From Adineta ricciae (Eukaryota > Rotifera > Eurotatoria > Adinetida > Adinetidae), in assembly GCA_905250025.1 (NCBI GenBank), contig CAJNOJ010000091.1, positions 1 through 64,000 of the forward strand: a stretch of DNA of 64,000 nucleotides. The letters are read 5' to 3'. Positions 1 through 10,832 of the stretch are shown here, one piece after another (position 1 is the first letter of the stretch; every line of letters starts with the position of its first letter). The notes under the pieces are model-generated. The model worked only from the letters and a program-made list of their open reading frames with translations. It had not been told where the DNA came from and ran no database searches. Made by a program: the position numbers and the translations under genes.

Positions 1-1703
1 TGTATAAATTAATTGCTTCATCAACTTGTCCTTGTTCACGACGGATATTCGCTAGATTGTTCAGAGAATCAGCATGTGTTGGACATTGACTTAGGGCAGT
101 TTTGTAGCATTCTTCGGCTTCGGCAACCTGAAAGCGTAAGTAAACGAACTGCTGTGAGAGACAAAAAGGACAGATCGACATACTTTGCCTTGGACTTTCA
201 GTGCGTTTGCTAAATTACAATAAGCATCCGGGAAATTTGACTGCAATTGTATTGCTCGCCGATAAGTTTCAATGGCTAAATCGATTAGACTAGAAAAAGA
301 CAATTTCAATTCTAGATAACTATTGAGTATTGCTTCAAATACTTCTGTTCGTAATAGACACATGCTAAATTGCCATGAACGATCGGATGATTTGGCGAAA
401 GAGTAAGTGCTCGTAAATAAGCAGTTACAGCACTAGAAGAAGAAGATCGAATATATTTGATATTCTGCTTTTTTACAGTTTAATCAAGAAAAGTCTATTT
501 ACCGGTCGAATATTCGTGCTTCTTTCAAAACATTTCCTAGATTAATGTATGCATCGAGAAAATTTGGATCCAGAGCGACTGCCTATGAGGCAAATAAAAC
601 AATTTCTAGACGTACGTTGATACATTTATGTGAACAGACCTTTTCAAAATGATGAATAGCCAACCATACCTCGCCTTGGCAATTAAATATACATCCTAAA
701 TTACTCCATGCAACAGCAAATGTCGGCTGAGTTTTAATCACTTTTAAATAACATTCCTATTCGAACAAAAGATAAATTTTCAAGTTTCTTCTCGTCTGTT
801 TTTGATATTTACTTTAGCTTCTTCTAAATAACCGAGTGCTTTTAAAAGATTTCCTAGATCATTTCGAACACCATATAAATCCTAGAAAATACACAGTTTA
901 ATTTCCAGTACAACCATTTCGTCTAATATTTACTGGATTGTATTGCAGTGCTGTTAGATACGCACTTACAGCACCTTCCATATCTGAATTGGCAATGAGC
1001 GCAGCAGCATAATTGATACTAAATCAAAGAACACAATTTTTTATAATCCAAAAAGAGTATTTTTGACGTACTATCCATCAGTAAAATCTGGTTTCAATTG
1101 TAGAGCTTTCACATAATGGTCAAGTGCTAAATGTAGAAGACCTTTTTCTTTATATACATTGGCTAGATTCGAATGAGCTTCAGCTAGATGTGGATCAAGT
1201 TTCGTCGCTAATAAACTATATTCCATTGATCTGTAAACGAAAGACGATGCGCAGTGCAAAGAATTCTATGTGAATGTCGATTTACTGATCATAACGACGC
1301 ATTTGAAAGTAAATCGAGCTAAGTAGAAGTAATAAACTTGTATTATCGGGTTCTTGCTGATACAACTGAAGACAATATTGTTCAGCACGTTCAAAATTTC
1401 CATTTTGATAATCACGGTTTGCGCGATCAGCAACAGCTATGACAGAAAACAAACAATAACAGAAATTAACCTTCTACTTCAATGAAAGGTTTGTACTTTG
1501 AAAATCAAATAAATTAGTAGGAGAACGCAACGTGTTTGACTGATGATATTTTTGATTTGGACTGGATAACATTGTAGAAGAGGATGGCGACGAGGCAATC
1601 TTCATAGGAGACGTATCAGGTGGAATTTCTGAAAGAATAAACAATAAAAGGAATCCTATAATTCGAAGAATTACATCAGATTCTTACCAGTCGAATTATT
1701 CAT
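1..1703 (-). CDS. OGT: O-GlcNAc transferase, TPR half (5' part only)
   Basis: Adds O-linked GlcNAc to Ser/Thr of nuclear and cytoplasmic proteins. Only the N-terminal tetratricopeptide superhelix, which binds substrates, is in the window; the catalytic half lies beyond the left edge. The first ATG is at 1703-1701, with donor GTAAGA after 14 nt. Many small exons follow, separated by introns of about 50-70 bp. TPR blocks closely match animal OGT, for example [20 protein letters not shown] (about 595-505), [13 protein letters not shown] (about 235-185) and [19 protein letters not shown] (about 95-35). Every junction I joined by hand between 1 and 600 keeps frame, so this looks like an intact gene. 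The first two exons encode a Ser/Pro-rich leader, which is less conserved in the family. Identification is firm; the exact start is moderately sure. Confidence 0.93.
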
Positions 1704-4303
1704 GGTAGACTGTGAAATCGGACTCATACCTTGATGAGCTGCATTCAAAAATAAATCATTTGATTGGTATGATAGAAAGAATCTTCAAAACAAAACAAAG
1801 TGACGGTATTATTTTGTCATTCATAATCACCTTGGATTGGCTTTTTCGTAAGATGGAAGGAATAAAATTACTATTAGTTGATATTATTGACAATATACCA
1901 ATACGAGCAATGAGTAAGCATCAATCAGCTGCTAGACAGATGTCACTGATGGATAGACGGATGTTGTAAGATTAGACACGGGAATAGAAGGATCAACTCG
2001 TTTTCTCACATATGCTTATTCAGTCTTCTGATCAATGATTACACTTGTTCGGTGAAACTCAAGTTATGGAATAAATTGGGTTCGCCTGAAGATAATGTTC
2101 TTTTTCTTCTTACTGAACGATATGTTGATTGGAGAGATCATATTTCATTTTGCGTATATCTTAATAGAGACGTGCTTTCTTTTGTTTGTATTCTTTTTTT
2201 CGTCTTCTATTAGTGTTTATATAACGGTTGTAACTCTCGTCGCCGAGAAGCATAGATAGCCGAAAAGGACGTATGATCGATTATCAGTGACGAGGATTTA
2301 CACCATTTTATCCTCTAGAAAATGTCCGATCAAGGTTCCTAAATTAAATTTTCCTATGACCTTTCGCGAAGATATTCAACTCTCTATATATTTTTCAAAT
2401 ATTCGTCCGAACAGTTCGATTGCTGACTGTTATATACTCAGATGGAAATCTTTGAGAATTTCTAAACATCGGACTACTAGGACCGCGCTTGTAATTTTTC
2501 AATCAATCAGTTACTGCTATAGCGGCGCAATTATGTTGATTACCAGGTACATGTCTATTGATGTAGTTTTCTTGTGAAACAAATGTCAACAGCATCAATA
2601 TTTTTTATTTGAAAAGCTGAGTATAGTCCTTGGATAATATCTTTCGAAAGTCAGTACACGACGAGCTTTACAGAAACAGGGAAAACAAGTAAACACAGGG
2701 CCAAAACTTGCGAAATTTCCTTTACACTCAAAGTCCTCGACGTGTGTCACAGTGTCGCTGAGACCAATTGCAGATATGCAAAATCTAAATAGAGATATTT
2801 TAATACAGCGTGGGAAAAGAAGCGCGATCAAACTGAGAACAAATATATAATGGCAACGACATGAAAGTAAGTAATACGTATAAAGTGTAATTAAAGCTGC
2901 AACACATGTGGTTAAAATATAAACAATAGCAAACAGAAGTACTCCACATAAGCACAAATCCTTTTCTAAATACTTTACCCTATTTTCATTCCAGTTTTTT
3001 GTAGGATTCATCCGGCGACGATGGAACTATGTAAAAATTAAAAGATGAGTCGAGTCAATTCATTTTCTATGCCGTACATCAAATTTTACGATTCTTCTGC
3101 GATAAACATGTTTTTGCTTTAAAGAACAGCAGTATGTAAAAAGTTGGAAATAATCTTTCTGTTTTACACTTTACATGATGGTAGGAGTTTACGACTGTTC
3201 ATTACCATAACATGTCACTCTCGAAAATTCCTAAACACTTTTCTCAATACTGTGCAACTAGAAACATATGTCGCTCTAACTTCGTAGAATTCCGTATCTG
3301 TTTTCGAAAGTTCCGATCTTATCGACATACGTTCTAACTTGGCTTTTAACGCTGTTCCTATTTTCAAAACTCTTACTTAAACTTCACTTATGGATCCCAA
3401 GTTTCACATCAACATTGTTCCAACTCTGACGAGGAAAACTATCAACCCAATCAAAGATGTTGAAAAAACTTTTCGATCATTGCCTGTCTTCACATTTCGA
3501 GTCAAGTTTCCAACTTATCCACACTCTTTCGAAAAAAAAGAAATATACGATCAATAAATGGTTACTTACAAACAACAAGTTTTAAATAATCCCAAAAACT
3601 GCGTGTTGGCCGAACTGTTGATGGCAGTGAATCTTGATTTGGGAGTTGCACTTGAATCGCAGCTGGTCCTATGAATTTGAGAAAAGTATTATTTTCCCTT
3701 AAATAAATCTTAAAGATAGCTTATCTAGCACTATTAGAAATTCGCTTAGAAATTCTAATGCTGGTCTAAGCCAACAATGAACTCGAGAAGCAAGCGATTA
3801 AATAGCTGGTCTCGTTCGTATATACAAATGAACTTTTTACTTAGGCTAATATATTCATGAAGAAAATGATTGAAATTCAATAATTGTTTCGCATGCTCAC
3901 TTCTCAAAGATACATTACAGCTCAAGTGGAAGTAACATTAGATGATTTTTTTCTCAAGAGAAGCGTTTTATCAGCTAAAATATGAGCACGACTATCGATG
4001 CTCCCATTCAACCTCACCTCATCTTTCACTTATGAAAGTGACAATAAATAAAGAATTTTCAAAAATAGATCAGTAAAGATAAAAATGTGTTTGACGTCCA
4101 AGACGTTTCTTATCGCTTTGTTCTTGATTGAAGAATCTTCACTGAAAATGAAATAGTTCTTATCTAAATATCTACAGTTAATCTGAGACTGATTTTTATT
4201 GACGTATGCGCTGAATAAAAACGATGATACGAAAAATGAGACATTCTTTCTTTGTTGCAAATGTGTTTTCAGTTCTTTCATATTCAGTAAATAAGGTACT
4301 CAC
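1704..4303. other. mostly non-coding stretch with a few candidate minus-strand exons
   Basis: I see no confident gene here. Two exon-like pieces lie on the minus strand. 3570-3668 is flanked by TTCATAG and GTAAGT and reads ...PSTVRPTRSFWDYLKLVV. 2595-3011 is an open frame starting at an ATG, with two hydrophobic stretches (LCGVLLFAIVYILTTCVAAL and YIFVLSLIALLF). They could belong to one small membrane protein, but I could not join them in a single frame with clean splice sites. The remaining short open frames (for example 1712-1969 and 2287-2577 on the plus strand) show no recognisable protein character. Confidence 0.3.
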
Positions 4304-4319
4304 GATCTGAACGATAAGC

Positions 4320-4412
4320 GACCCAGGTCGAACAATCCGGCACGGAAACGGCCCGTTCCATGGTATTCCGGAGATTTCATGGAATCCTGCTTCAGGAATC
4401 ATCGTCCTGGGT
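4320..4412. repeat. short foldback (MITE-like) element, copy 1
   Basis: A roughly 92 bp GC-richer block starts gACCCAGGTCGAACAATCC and ends CCTGGGT, so its ends are inverted repeats. It also carries internal palindromic words (TTCCATGG/CCATGGAA-like; ATTCCTGAAGCAGGAAT-like). The terminal sequence is shared with the copy at 6504-6586. On the minus strand the block sits inside an exon-like interval (4304-4443) with acceptor TTTTTCAG and donor GTGAGTACC. It may therefore be exonised or lie in a transcribed leader. Confidence 0.6.
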
Positions 4413-4950
4413 AAGAAATTTGCTCCGCTCGTTGATTGGAACTCTGAAAAATGAACATTGTAATATAACTTGTATGGAATGATAAAAAACACGCAGTTTT
4501 CGAAGAGTCTGTTTGTGCTTGCTGTCAATGTTGACTTTTCTTCTGATAGTGGCTCATTTAGGAAAAGGAAAAATCGAGTTTTAGAGCTATGGAAACTAAG
4601 AACAGCTGGAAATCTTTGTTTGTCTGGTTTTCAGATTGGAATCTATGATAAATATAGTTAGTGGTCCGATGAAATGGTGTTATTAGACATACATGGTTTG
4701 ATCAACTGAATCATTTTCTGTTTTATGTATGTCGCCTTCGGTTCTTGAAGGACACATAGAACTATCATACGATTTGATGTGTTATAGCGTTTTCCGGGAA
4801 ATTGGGAAATTCTAACTAAAGCACGAAACCAACTTTCGATGTATAATGTTCCCCACAGCTATGCCCGATATTTTCACCTTGGCTTTCCCTCAGAAACCAG
4901 GCAACTCATCGCTACTTACATGATAACCCCTCAACAGCCACCCATGCACT

Positions 4951-5137
4951 CTCCCCTACACCCTCACAGAGATGATACCGCGCATCACCCTCCCCTTCTC
5001 ACACCCTCCCCTACACCCTCACAGAGATGATACCGTGCATCACCCTCCCCTTCTCACACCCTCCCCTACACCCTCACAAAGATGATACCGCGCATCACCC
5101 TCCCCTACACCCTCACAGAGATGATACCGCGCATCAC
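4951..5137. repeat. 55-bp direct tandem repeat
   Basis: A 55-bp unit begins at 4951, 5006 and 5061, and a shortened copy begins at 5100. It starts ctcccctacaccctcacaga and carries gatgataccgcgcatcaccc. The copies are nearly identical (a few single-base differences), so the expansion is recent. It abuts the decamer minisatellite at 5138 and is part of the foldback element. Confidence 0.9.
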
Positions 5138-5774
5138 GGGACATAATGGGCATAATCGGGCATAATCGGACATAATGGGGCATAATGGGGCATAATCGGG
5201 CATAATGGGGCATAATGGGGCATAATGGACATATTAGGGCATAATCGGGCATAATCGGGCATAATGGGGCATAATGGGGCATAATGGACATATTAGGGCA
5301 TAATGGGGCATAATGGGGCATAATGGGGCATAATCGGGCATAATGGGGCATAATGGGGCATAATGGGCATAATGGGGCATAATGGGGCATAATGGGCATA
5401 ATGGGACATAATGGGGCATAATGGGCATAATGGGGCATAATGGGGCATAATGGGCATAATGGGGCATAATCGGGCATAATGGGCATAATCGGGCATAATG
5501 GGGCATAATGGGCATAATGGGGCATAATAGGGCATAATGGGGCATAATGGGGCATAATGGGGCATAATCGGGCATAATGGACATATTAGGCCATAATCGG
5601 GCGTAAACGGCATGGATACCCACACCAACACCCTCAATTATGCCCCATTATGCCCCATTATGCCCGATTATGCCCCATTATGCCCGATTATGCCCCATTA
5701 TGCCCTATTATGCCCCATTATGTCCATTATGCCCCATTATGCCCCATTATGCCCATTATGCCCCATTATGCCCT
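5138..5774. repeat. 9/10-bp minisatellite in two inverted arms
   Basis: 5138-5601 is a head-to-tail array of (g)gggcataat units with variants cgggcataat, ggacataat and ggacatatta. After a unique loop (5602-5635) the complementary unit tatgccccat runs from about 5636 to 5774. The arms are unequal (about 460 and 140 bp), as expected if one arm expanded or contracted by slippage. There are no spacers, so this is not a CRISPR array. Confidence 0.92.
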
Positions 5775-6168
5775 ATACGAGAATTATAGCTGCTCACAGT
5801 GTTCAGTTTGTCCGATCAACAAATTCAATTTCCGGGAAATCAGTTGGTACCCAAAACATATAGAATTTCCCGGTAAACGCTATAACACATCATATGTATC
5901 ATACAGTATTGATCTGTTAAAAGAAGTGCTTACTTTCAATCATGTGTGATTAAATACAAAAAAAAGCTCTACTCTCCGTCTAAAATGTCTTCTTTAACAA
6001 TGCATTATTATTCATATATGTTCACAACGGAGTATTAGCAGATAAAGCAAAGTGTGCACTCGGACATCTGGCGCAGATGGGATAGATGATGCTGTGTAGG
6101 CCGATAAACATAAATTATACAGGATTATTCGAAGAAACTAGACTATATTGTACGGATCAGGGACGGAT

Positions 6169-6494
6169 CTAGTCAAGGTCTACTTGTAGTATCCGCATAT
6201 TGATGTTAATCGATGCCGCTTTACTACAAAGTGCTGGCTTTCATACGTTACCAAAAGTAACATACATTAGCTACTTACATATATTTTTCATTCGAATTCT
6301 GGTATCGGTAAAATATGCCACTCCTATTTGGAAAGAATGATTTGAACATTGCCATGGGTAATTCGAAATTCTCATCCAACGGCGCATAGAAAACATCATT
6401 TTCTTTCTCTTCATCAATTAGCCGTATAAATCTGAAACCATAATTAAGCTCTTAAGCGGCGCCATAGCAAGATCATATTTCCCTACCTTCTCAT
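6169..6494 (-). CDS. small protein resembling a stand-alone TDP-43 N-terminal domain
   Basis: I assembled this 71-residue, three-exon gene by hand: exon 1 6494-6487 (ATGAGAAG), exon 2 6431-6279, exon 3 6223-6169 ending in TAG. Both introns are 55 bp with GTAGGG/TTTCAG and GTAAGT/TTTGTAG ends, and the frame is continuous. The protein opens MRRFIRLIDEEKEND, continues through FELPMAMFKSFFPN and reaches SGIFYRYQ. That order matches the ubiquitin-like TDP-43 N-terminal domain: short beta strand and acidic loop, a helix ending before FP, then G-x-x-Y-R-Y/N. The family domain is about 75-80 residues and mediates oligomerisation. No RRM follows. The 5' end lies 10 bp from a short foldback repeat. The fold assignment is inference from pattern; the gene model is moderately sure. 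Confidence 0.5.
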
Positions 6495-6503
6495 TTTGAG
6501 CTT

Positions 6504-6586
6504 CCCAGGTCAACAAATCCGACGCTGGATCCGATCGGATCCGTCGAATTCCTGTAGGATCCGAGTATGGAATTGTTCGACCTGGG
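6504..6586. repeat. short foldback (MITE-like) element, copy 2
   Basis: An 83 bp block with near-perfect terminal inverted repeats: CCCAGGTCAACAAATCC at 6504-6520 and GGAATTGTTCGACCTGGG at 6569-6586. The centre contains the palindrome GGATCCGATCGGATCC (6527-6542). The ends match copy 1 at 4320-4412. It lies immediately upstream of the ATG of the TDP-43-NTD-like mini-gene and may form its leader or promoter. Confidence 0.7.
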
Positions 6587-6826
6587 TCTTTAAAAGTACA
6601 GACAGTAAAATACTATTACAGCAGTGAAATCATTTGATCTGTATATCACATCCACACTCTCTCACAAAAGAGTACTAGGTATGAGTGTCAATTATATCAG
6701 TGGAAAAAGCATCAATAAAATAGAATGCTCATAATCAGAATACAAGAACTACGCAGAATTGAATATATTTCTTTCGACTAAAAAAAAGATTTTACAACTA
6801 CAATTTTGTTCGTCTGTTGGCCGAAA

Positions 6827-9800
6827 TTATGTTTGAACATCTCCATATGTACCCTGCTGAGCACGATAATATTCCGGAAAAGTTAACAATTGTAAATATG
6901 AAAAAGCGTATGCTTTGACACCTGTATTCGCCAGTGCATTTTCAATAGATGTGCCGTAGCGTCGAAATTGATTGATTATCTCATGTAAATCATGTTTGTC
7001 GACACGGTGATTGTTCACAAGCAACTGTCCTTGTTCTAGCGTGAAACCCATTGAAGTGCGATCTTTTGCACTTTTGCAGCCGGTTACTCGAACACCATAA
7101 GCTCGACGACAAACCTAAAATATAGTTTTGCAGAAAATTCGAAATGATAATCATTTTCTGTTTACTTTCTCAGCAAGTGTGAAGATGTTAACGTTTTTCG
7201 GTTTGTTCGAGCGAATTGTGTGTTCTAGCTGTTTCAATAAATCCGGTATATCTTCTGTAAAGAAATGATTATGTGTATTGTTCAAAAATGTAATTTTTTA
7301 TCTTCAGTAACTACCAGGCAAATTATTGATACTTTTGTTGATATATGTTTTCAGTTTATCTAAGTTGTTATAATTGAGATCACTTTCAACTTGTGATGTT
7401 GTGAAGAAATTCATTCTATAAAGCCAAATTGAATTATATCTTTTTACTCTTTCGGTTACCTACGATCGTACGCGTGCAGCTAGGGCTCGTTCATTAATAC
7501 CAACATTAAAAACAACAGGTACTATTCGAATAGATCCGCCGTCTTTGAGTTCTTTCGGTAGTCTCGCGAACATATGAGCAGGTAGAGGTAGAACAACTTT
7601 ACAGTAAAATCTTGTACCAAAAAATCGTGGTTGCAGTACGTCATTGCTTGCCGTTGCGGGAATAAACCGTACATGAACACGTTCTAAAGCGTGGATAGCT
7701 TCGACAGAATCTTCCAGCATACCTAACTCATCGCCATCGCACGTTAGGAGATATTCAAAAGAAATCAGCATTCCTATAAATGAATTTAATAAACCGTAGA
7801 AGAAAAAACTGAAACGATATCTATGTTCAAGTAGATTTATGATAGAAAAAGGTAATTAAGCCATTAAATATTTCATGCGTTGGAAAGGAATGATCGTTTT
7901 TCTGTTGGTAAAAACAGTAAGAGGTTTTCTGGGTGCTGGTGCTTTCAGTACAATGACTATTCGAGATGGATTCAATTCAGGCTGCATGGGGAAGTTAAGA
8001 CAGATTGGCGGCGGTATTGTCAGAGGAAGATTTGATCGCGAACAATTGATTGTAGGAGGCCTTTGAGAAGTCCTTCTTGAAAAGCTAGTCTCAGTTTTAA
8101 GTTTTTTCGGTAGCGGTTTGATTGTGATAGGACTTGTTCGTTTAGTTTGAAATGACATGGGCGTCGTGGGTGGTGGGGGTGGTGGCAGTCGAACAGGAGG
8201 TAATTTGATGGATGACATTTGCAATTTGGATACTTCTTTGATGATATTTTGATGTAGTTTTGGTCGTCGCCGTGCACGTTTTGAAGGTACTATTTCATCC
8301 GATGACAAATGATACAGTTTCGATTGTGAAAGTCGATCAACTGTTTCCATCGAGAATGTTTTTATTGGAGTGCGTGGACGCGTCCGTGGCACAGAGCAAA
8401 TTTTTGGTGCAATTTTCGTTGTTGATTGACTCTTTTGTTTCTTACGATGATCGAACGATGTTGGTAAAATCGACGTACGAGTGTTTGTTGTGATCGTTGT
8501 TTGTATCAATGATAAGGCTGGTGTGTACAACTGTTGAGTGGAGTCCAGAGAAGTTCTCGATGGAGTACGAGATAGAAATGAACCGTTTTCATTCGAGCAG
8601 TAATTTGGCGGCCGATGATGATATCGGTTTTTGATGATTCGTCTGTGAAAATCTTCCATAGTACCTGATGACCGTCTCTTCTCATCTTTTCTCATGGTCA
8701 ATGTAGACAGATTATCGACTGTTTTCTTTTGTTCGTTTTCATTTCGTGCGACATCACGTAACGGATTGTCAATGTCACTGAAATTCTTCTCGAAATTCAG
8801 TTTAAAACCTGCATGTTGTTGAGATAATTGGTCAAATCGATTCAAAAGTTGATCCAAGGAATTCAATACCGGAAGCATAGTAGTTTTATGTTTAAACGCG
8901 TATGCTCGTACGAAATATCGAATGATGAAATGAAGTGTTAGTAATCACATTGAAAAACTATTGCCAACAGTTATGTATGAAAGAATAACAATACATCTCG
9001 ACTTTTTTCTTCTCTCGTCTCTCCTAATCTTATATACTCACCATTATTAATGTAGAGCTTCCAAGCTTGATCACTAATTTTAACAGACGATAGGAGAACA
9101 TACACCGAGAATATAAGACATGTTAACTAAAGAAAAATACGAAATCAAAACAATAACAATGATTAAAGTGATGAAAATTTCAGGCGTATTTTCTTTTTTC
9201 GTGTTCTAATTACCGCTTGAGAAAAGGCAATGTCAAAACGTTCTCGAAATGCTTCAGGATAACGTTCTATTTCTTGACTTTCTTGGAATATATAACGAAT
9301 AATATGTTTACAAGTATGACGCTCCAGTTCACTGGCGACCGTTTTCAAACTATTTAATTGTGTCATATTAAATGTTTGTTCATTTTTATGAATCGATTGT
9401 TTAATTTCTTCTAGAAATTTTCGTGCTTTGCTTTGTATCGTTTCCTTCAACAACCAAGCAATTATTGGAATTTATCGAAATACATCAAGCATACCGAGGA
9501 TTCCAAAACTTCTTCACTGGGTACTTTTGATATCAATGGATTGATAACAACTTGTCCAGTTGAATTCGCTATGCTATCGAGATCTTTAGTTGAATATTCA
9601 AGTAAAGAAAAAACCTAATCATCAACAAAACTCTTGCAAGATCGATTAATGGCGATAGACATACAGCTTTGACAACACGTTGAAGCGACAGTTTCAATAC
9701 AGAACGATCGATATTCGTCGAAGGACTGTCGAGAATATGTGTTAAATGATCTAATGCATCGTCAATATCACTATTCAGGACTAAAACATCTTGTAATTTA

Positions 9801-10832
9801 TCTTGTAGAAAACATAGACGTTTGTTTTTTTCGCTAATATTTGCTTTCATTCGTGCTAGGCCACCGGTCGCAAAACGAGAATGATGAACAGCGGGTGCAC
9901 CTAATGTTACTGTATTATAAATAGCTTCTGAAAGAGAAAATTGAATACACGAAAGGAAAGAAAACGTGCGATTGGATTACTTTGAGAAGGATCTTCATCA
10001 TTGCTAACTAATAATTGTTGAAGATGTAAATTCATCGGAACATGTGCAATTTCCGGTTGCATACGTTCAATTGAACGACGAAATAAACGTCCTTAAAACA
10101 ACTTCTTTTGAGTGAAAAAATAAGAACGAATAAATCTCACCATTACATGTCGATTCATGAGTTTGAATAGCACCGATGAGATCAGTATAACGTTGTAGGA
10201 AATCTTTATAAATTCGAGTACAATTAAGCCGATGAACTTCTTCACTACCGGTTAACTAAAAAATTTCTTTTATTCTTTTTGATTATTCAGCAAACCAAAG
10301 TACACACCGGTCCTAATTCTTCAGCAAATTGAATGAATTTTCCTGCGCGTTTTAAATAAAAGTTTCTAAATGGATCAGTAAATAAGTATTGAGCATTATC
10401 TGAGAAGATTTTCTTACAGATAACAAACAGGTGTGGAAAAATTTCCATCGTATTCTGACATCAGCTGAACAACATGGATCTTTTTCTCGTGCTCTTTTGT
10501 TCGAAATTCGAAATGTCTCGGTAGGAAATTACTCGCGATTTGTTTTAAATTCGATTTCTCATTTTCAATAAATGGCACCATCGATGGAGGAATAAATGCA
10601 GCTGGATTTGACTCTTCTGGTTCTGTTCCAACTTTGATATCAACTACCGTATTGGCCAACGATGCCATCTGAAAGAATCAATTGTATAACAAACACAAAG
10701 TCACAGTCAGACGCACTTGTCGCTTGATCAGTACGTTTTTAAATAGAAGTAAATGATGACGCATATATTTCACATCTAGGCACAATGAAAGACTATAAAG
10801 TTTATCTTTATTATGATTTCGTACATCATATT
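6827..10832 (-). CDS. INPP4: inositol polyphosphate-4-phosphatase, type I/II
   Basis: Dephosphorylates PI(3,4)P2 at position 4 in PI3K signalling. The C-terminal exon holds the CX5R loop CKSAKDR (Cys codon 7078-7076, Arg codon 7060-7058) and ends YRAQQGTYGDVQT, matching the conserved tail of animal INPP4. Upstream blocks also match: LKDGGSIRIVPVVFNVGINE (about 7540-7480), ELGMLEDS (about 7725), VPMNLHLQQL (about 10050) and NTVTLGAPAVHHSRFATGGL (about 9920-9860). The first exon I support ends at 10832 and looks like the end of a C2 domain; the true start is unresolved in 10833-11314. Two oddities are described under findings: an extra base in A5 at 10437-10441 breaks the frame, and a 1268-bp intron (7774-9041) contains a long ORF. 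Vertebrates have two paralogues; I cannot say which this equals. Confidence 0.88.
7856..8878 (-). CDS. uncharacterised 340-residue ORF nested in an INPP4 intron
   Basis: An uninterrupted 340-codon frame (ATG 8878-8876, TAA 7858-7856) lies wholly inside the INPP4 intron bounded by GTGAGT (9041) and TTTATAG (7774), on the same strand. The first 60 residues are amphipathic and coiled-coil-like (LNSLDQLLNRFDQLSQQH). The rest is basic, Ser/Thr/Pro-rich and probably disordered, with a short polyproline run (RLPPPPPPTTP). I recognise no family. A frame this long is unlikely by chance in AT-rich DNA with frequent stops, so it is either a nested intronless gene or an alternative exon. INPP4 homology continues across the intron without it, which favours a nested gene. 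Confidence 0.55.
   Translation of the reverse strand: MLPVLNSLDQLLNRFDQLSQQHAGFKLNFEKNFSDIDNPLRDVARNENEQKKTVDNLSTLTMRKDEKRRSSGTMEDFHRRIIKNRYHHRPPNYCSNENGSFLSRTPSRTSLDSTQQLYTPALSLIQTTITTNTRTSILPTSFDHRKKQKSQSTTKIAPKICSVPRTRPRTPIKTFSMETVDRLSQSKLYHLSSDEIVPSKRARRRPKLHQNIIKEVSKLQMSSIKLPPVRLPPPPPPTTPMSFQTKRTSPITIKPLPKKLKTETSFSRRTSQRPPTINCSRSNLPLTIPPPICLNFPMQPELNPSRIVIVLKAPAPRKPLTVFTNRKTIIPFQRMKYLMA

Larger units (their letters stand above)
4761..5907. repeat. large foldback element with minisatellite arms
   Basis: The left end (GATGTGTTATAGCGTTTTCC at 4775-4794, then GGGAAATT) recurs inverted at the right end (5862-5893), differing by one base and a short insertion. Inside are a 55-bp direct repeat, a long array of ggggcataat units, a 35-bp loop, and a shorter array of the same unit in the opposite orientation. 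A transcript or single strand would fold into a very long hairpin. No transposase-like ORF is present, so it is a non-autonomous foldback or MITE-type element by structure. The large open frames read from the array (runs of M-P-H-Y-A-P-L-C) come from a 10-bp unit cycling through frames and are not genes. Confidence 0.8.

Noticed and set aside
2287..2577. 96-codon plus-strand frame in the 1.7-4.3 kb spacer
   Set aside because: No domain, no splice context and ordinary AT-rich composition.
5138..5774. Regular short repeats that might suggest a CRISPR array
   Set aside because: Units are contiguous with no spacers, in a eukaryotic genome.
5040..5949. Long open frames on both strands encoding runs of MPHYAPLCPI
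   Set aside because: They are translations of a 10-bp minisatellite; three units make a stop-free 30-bp cycle in several frames on both arms. No real protein signal.
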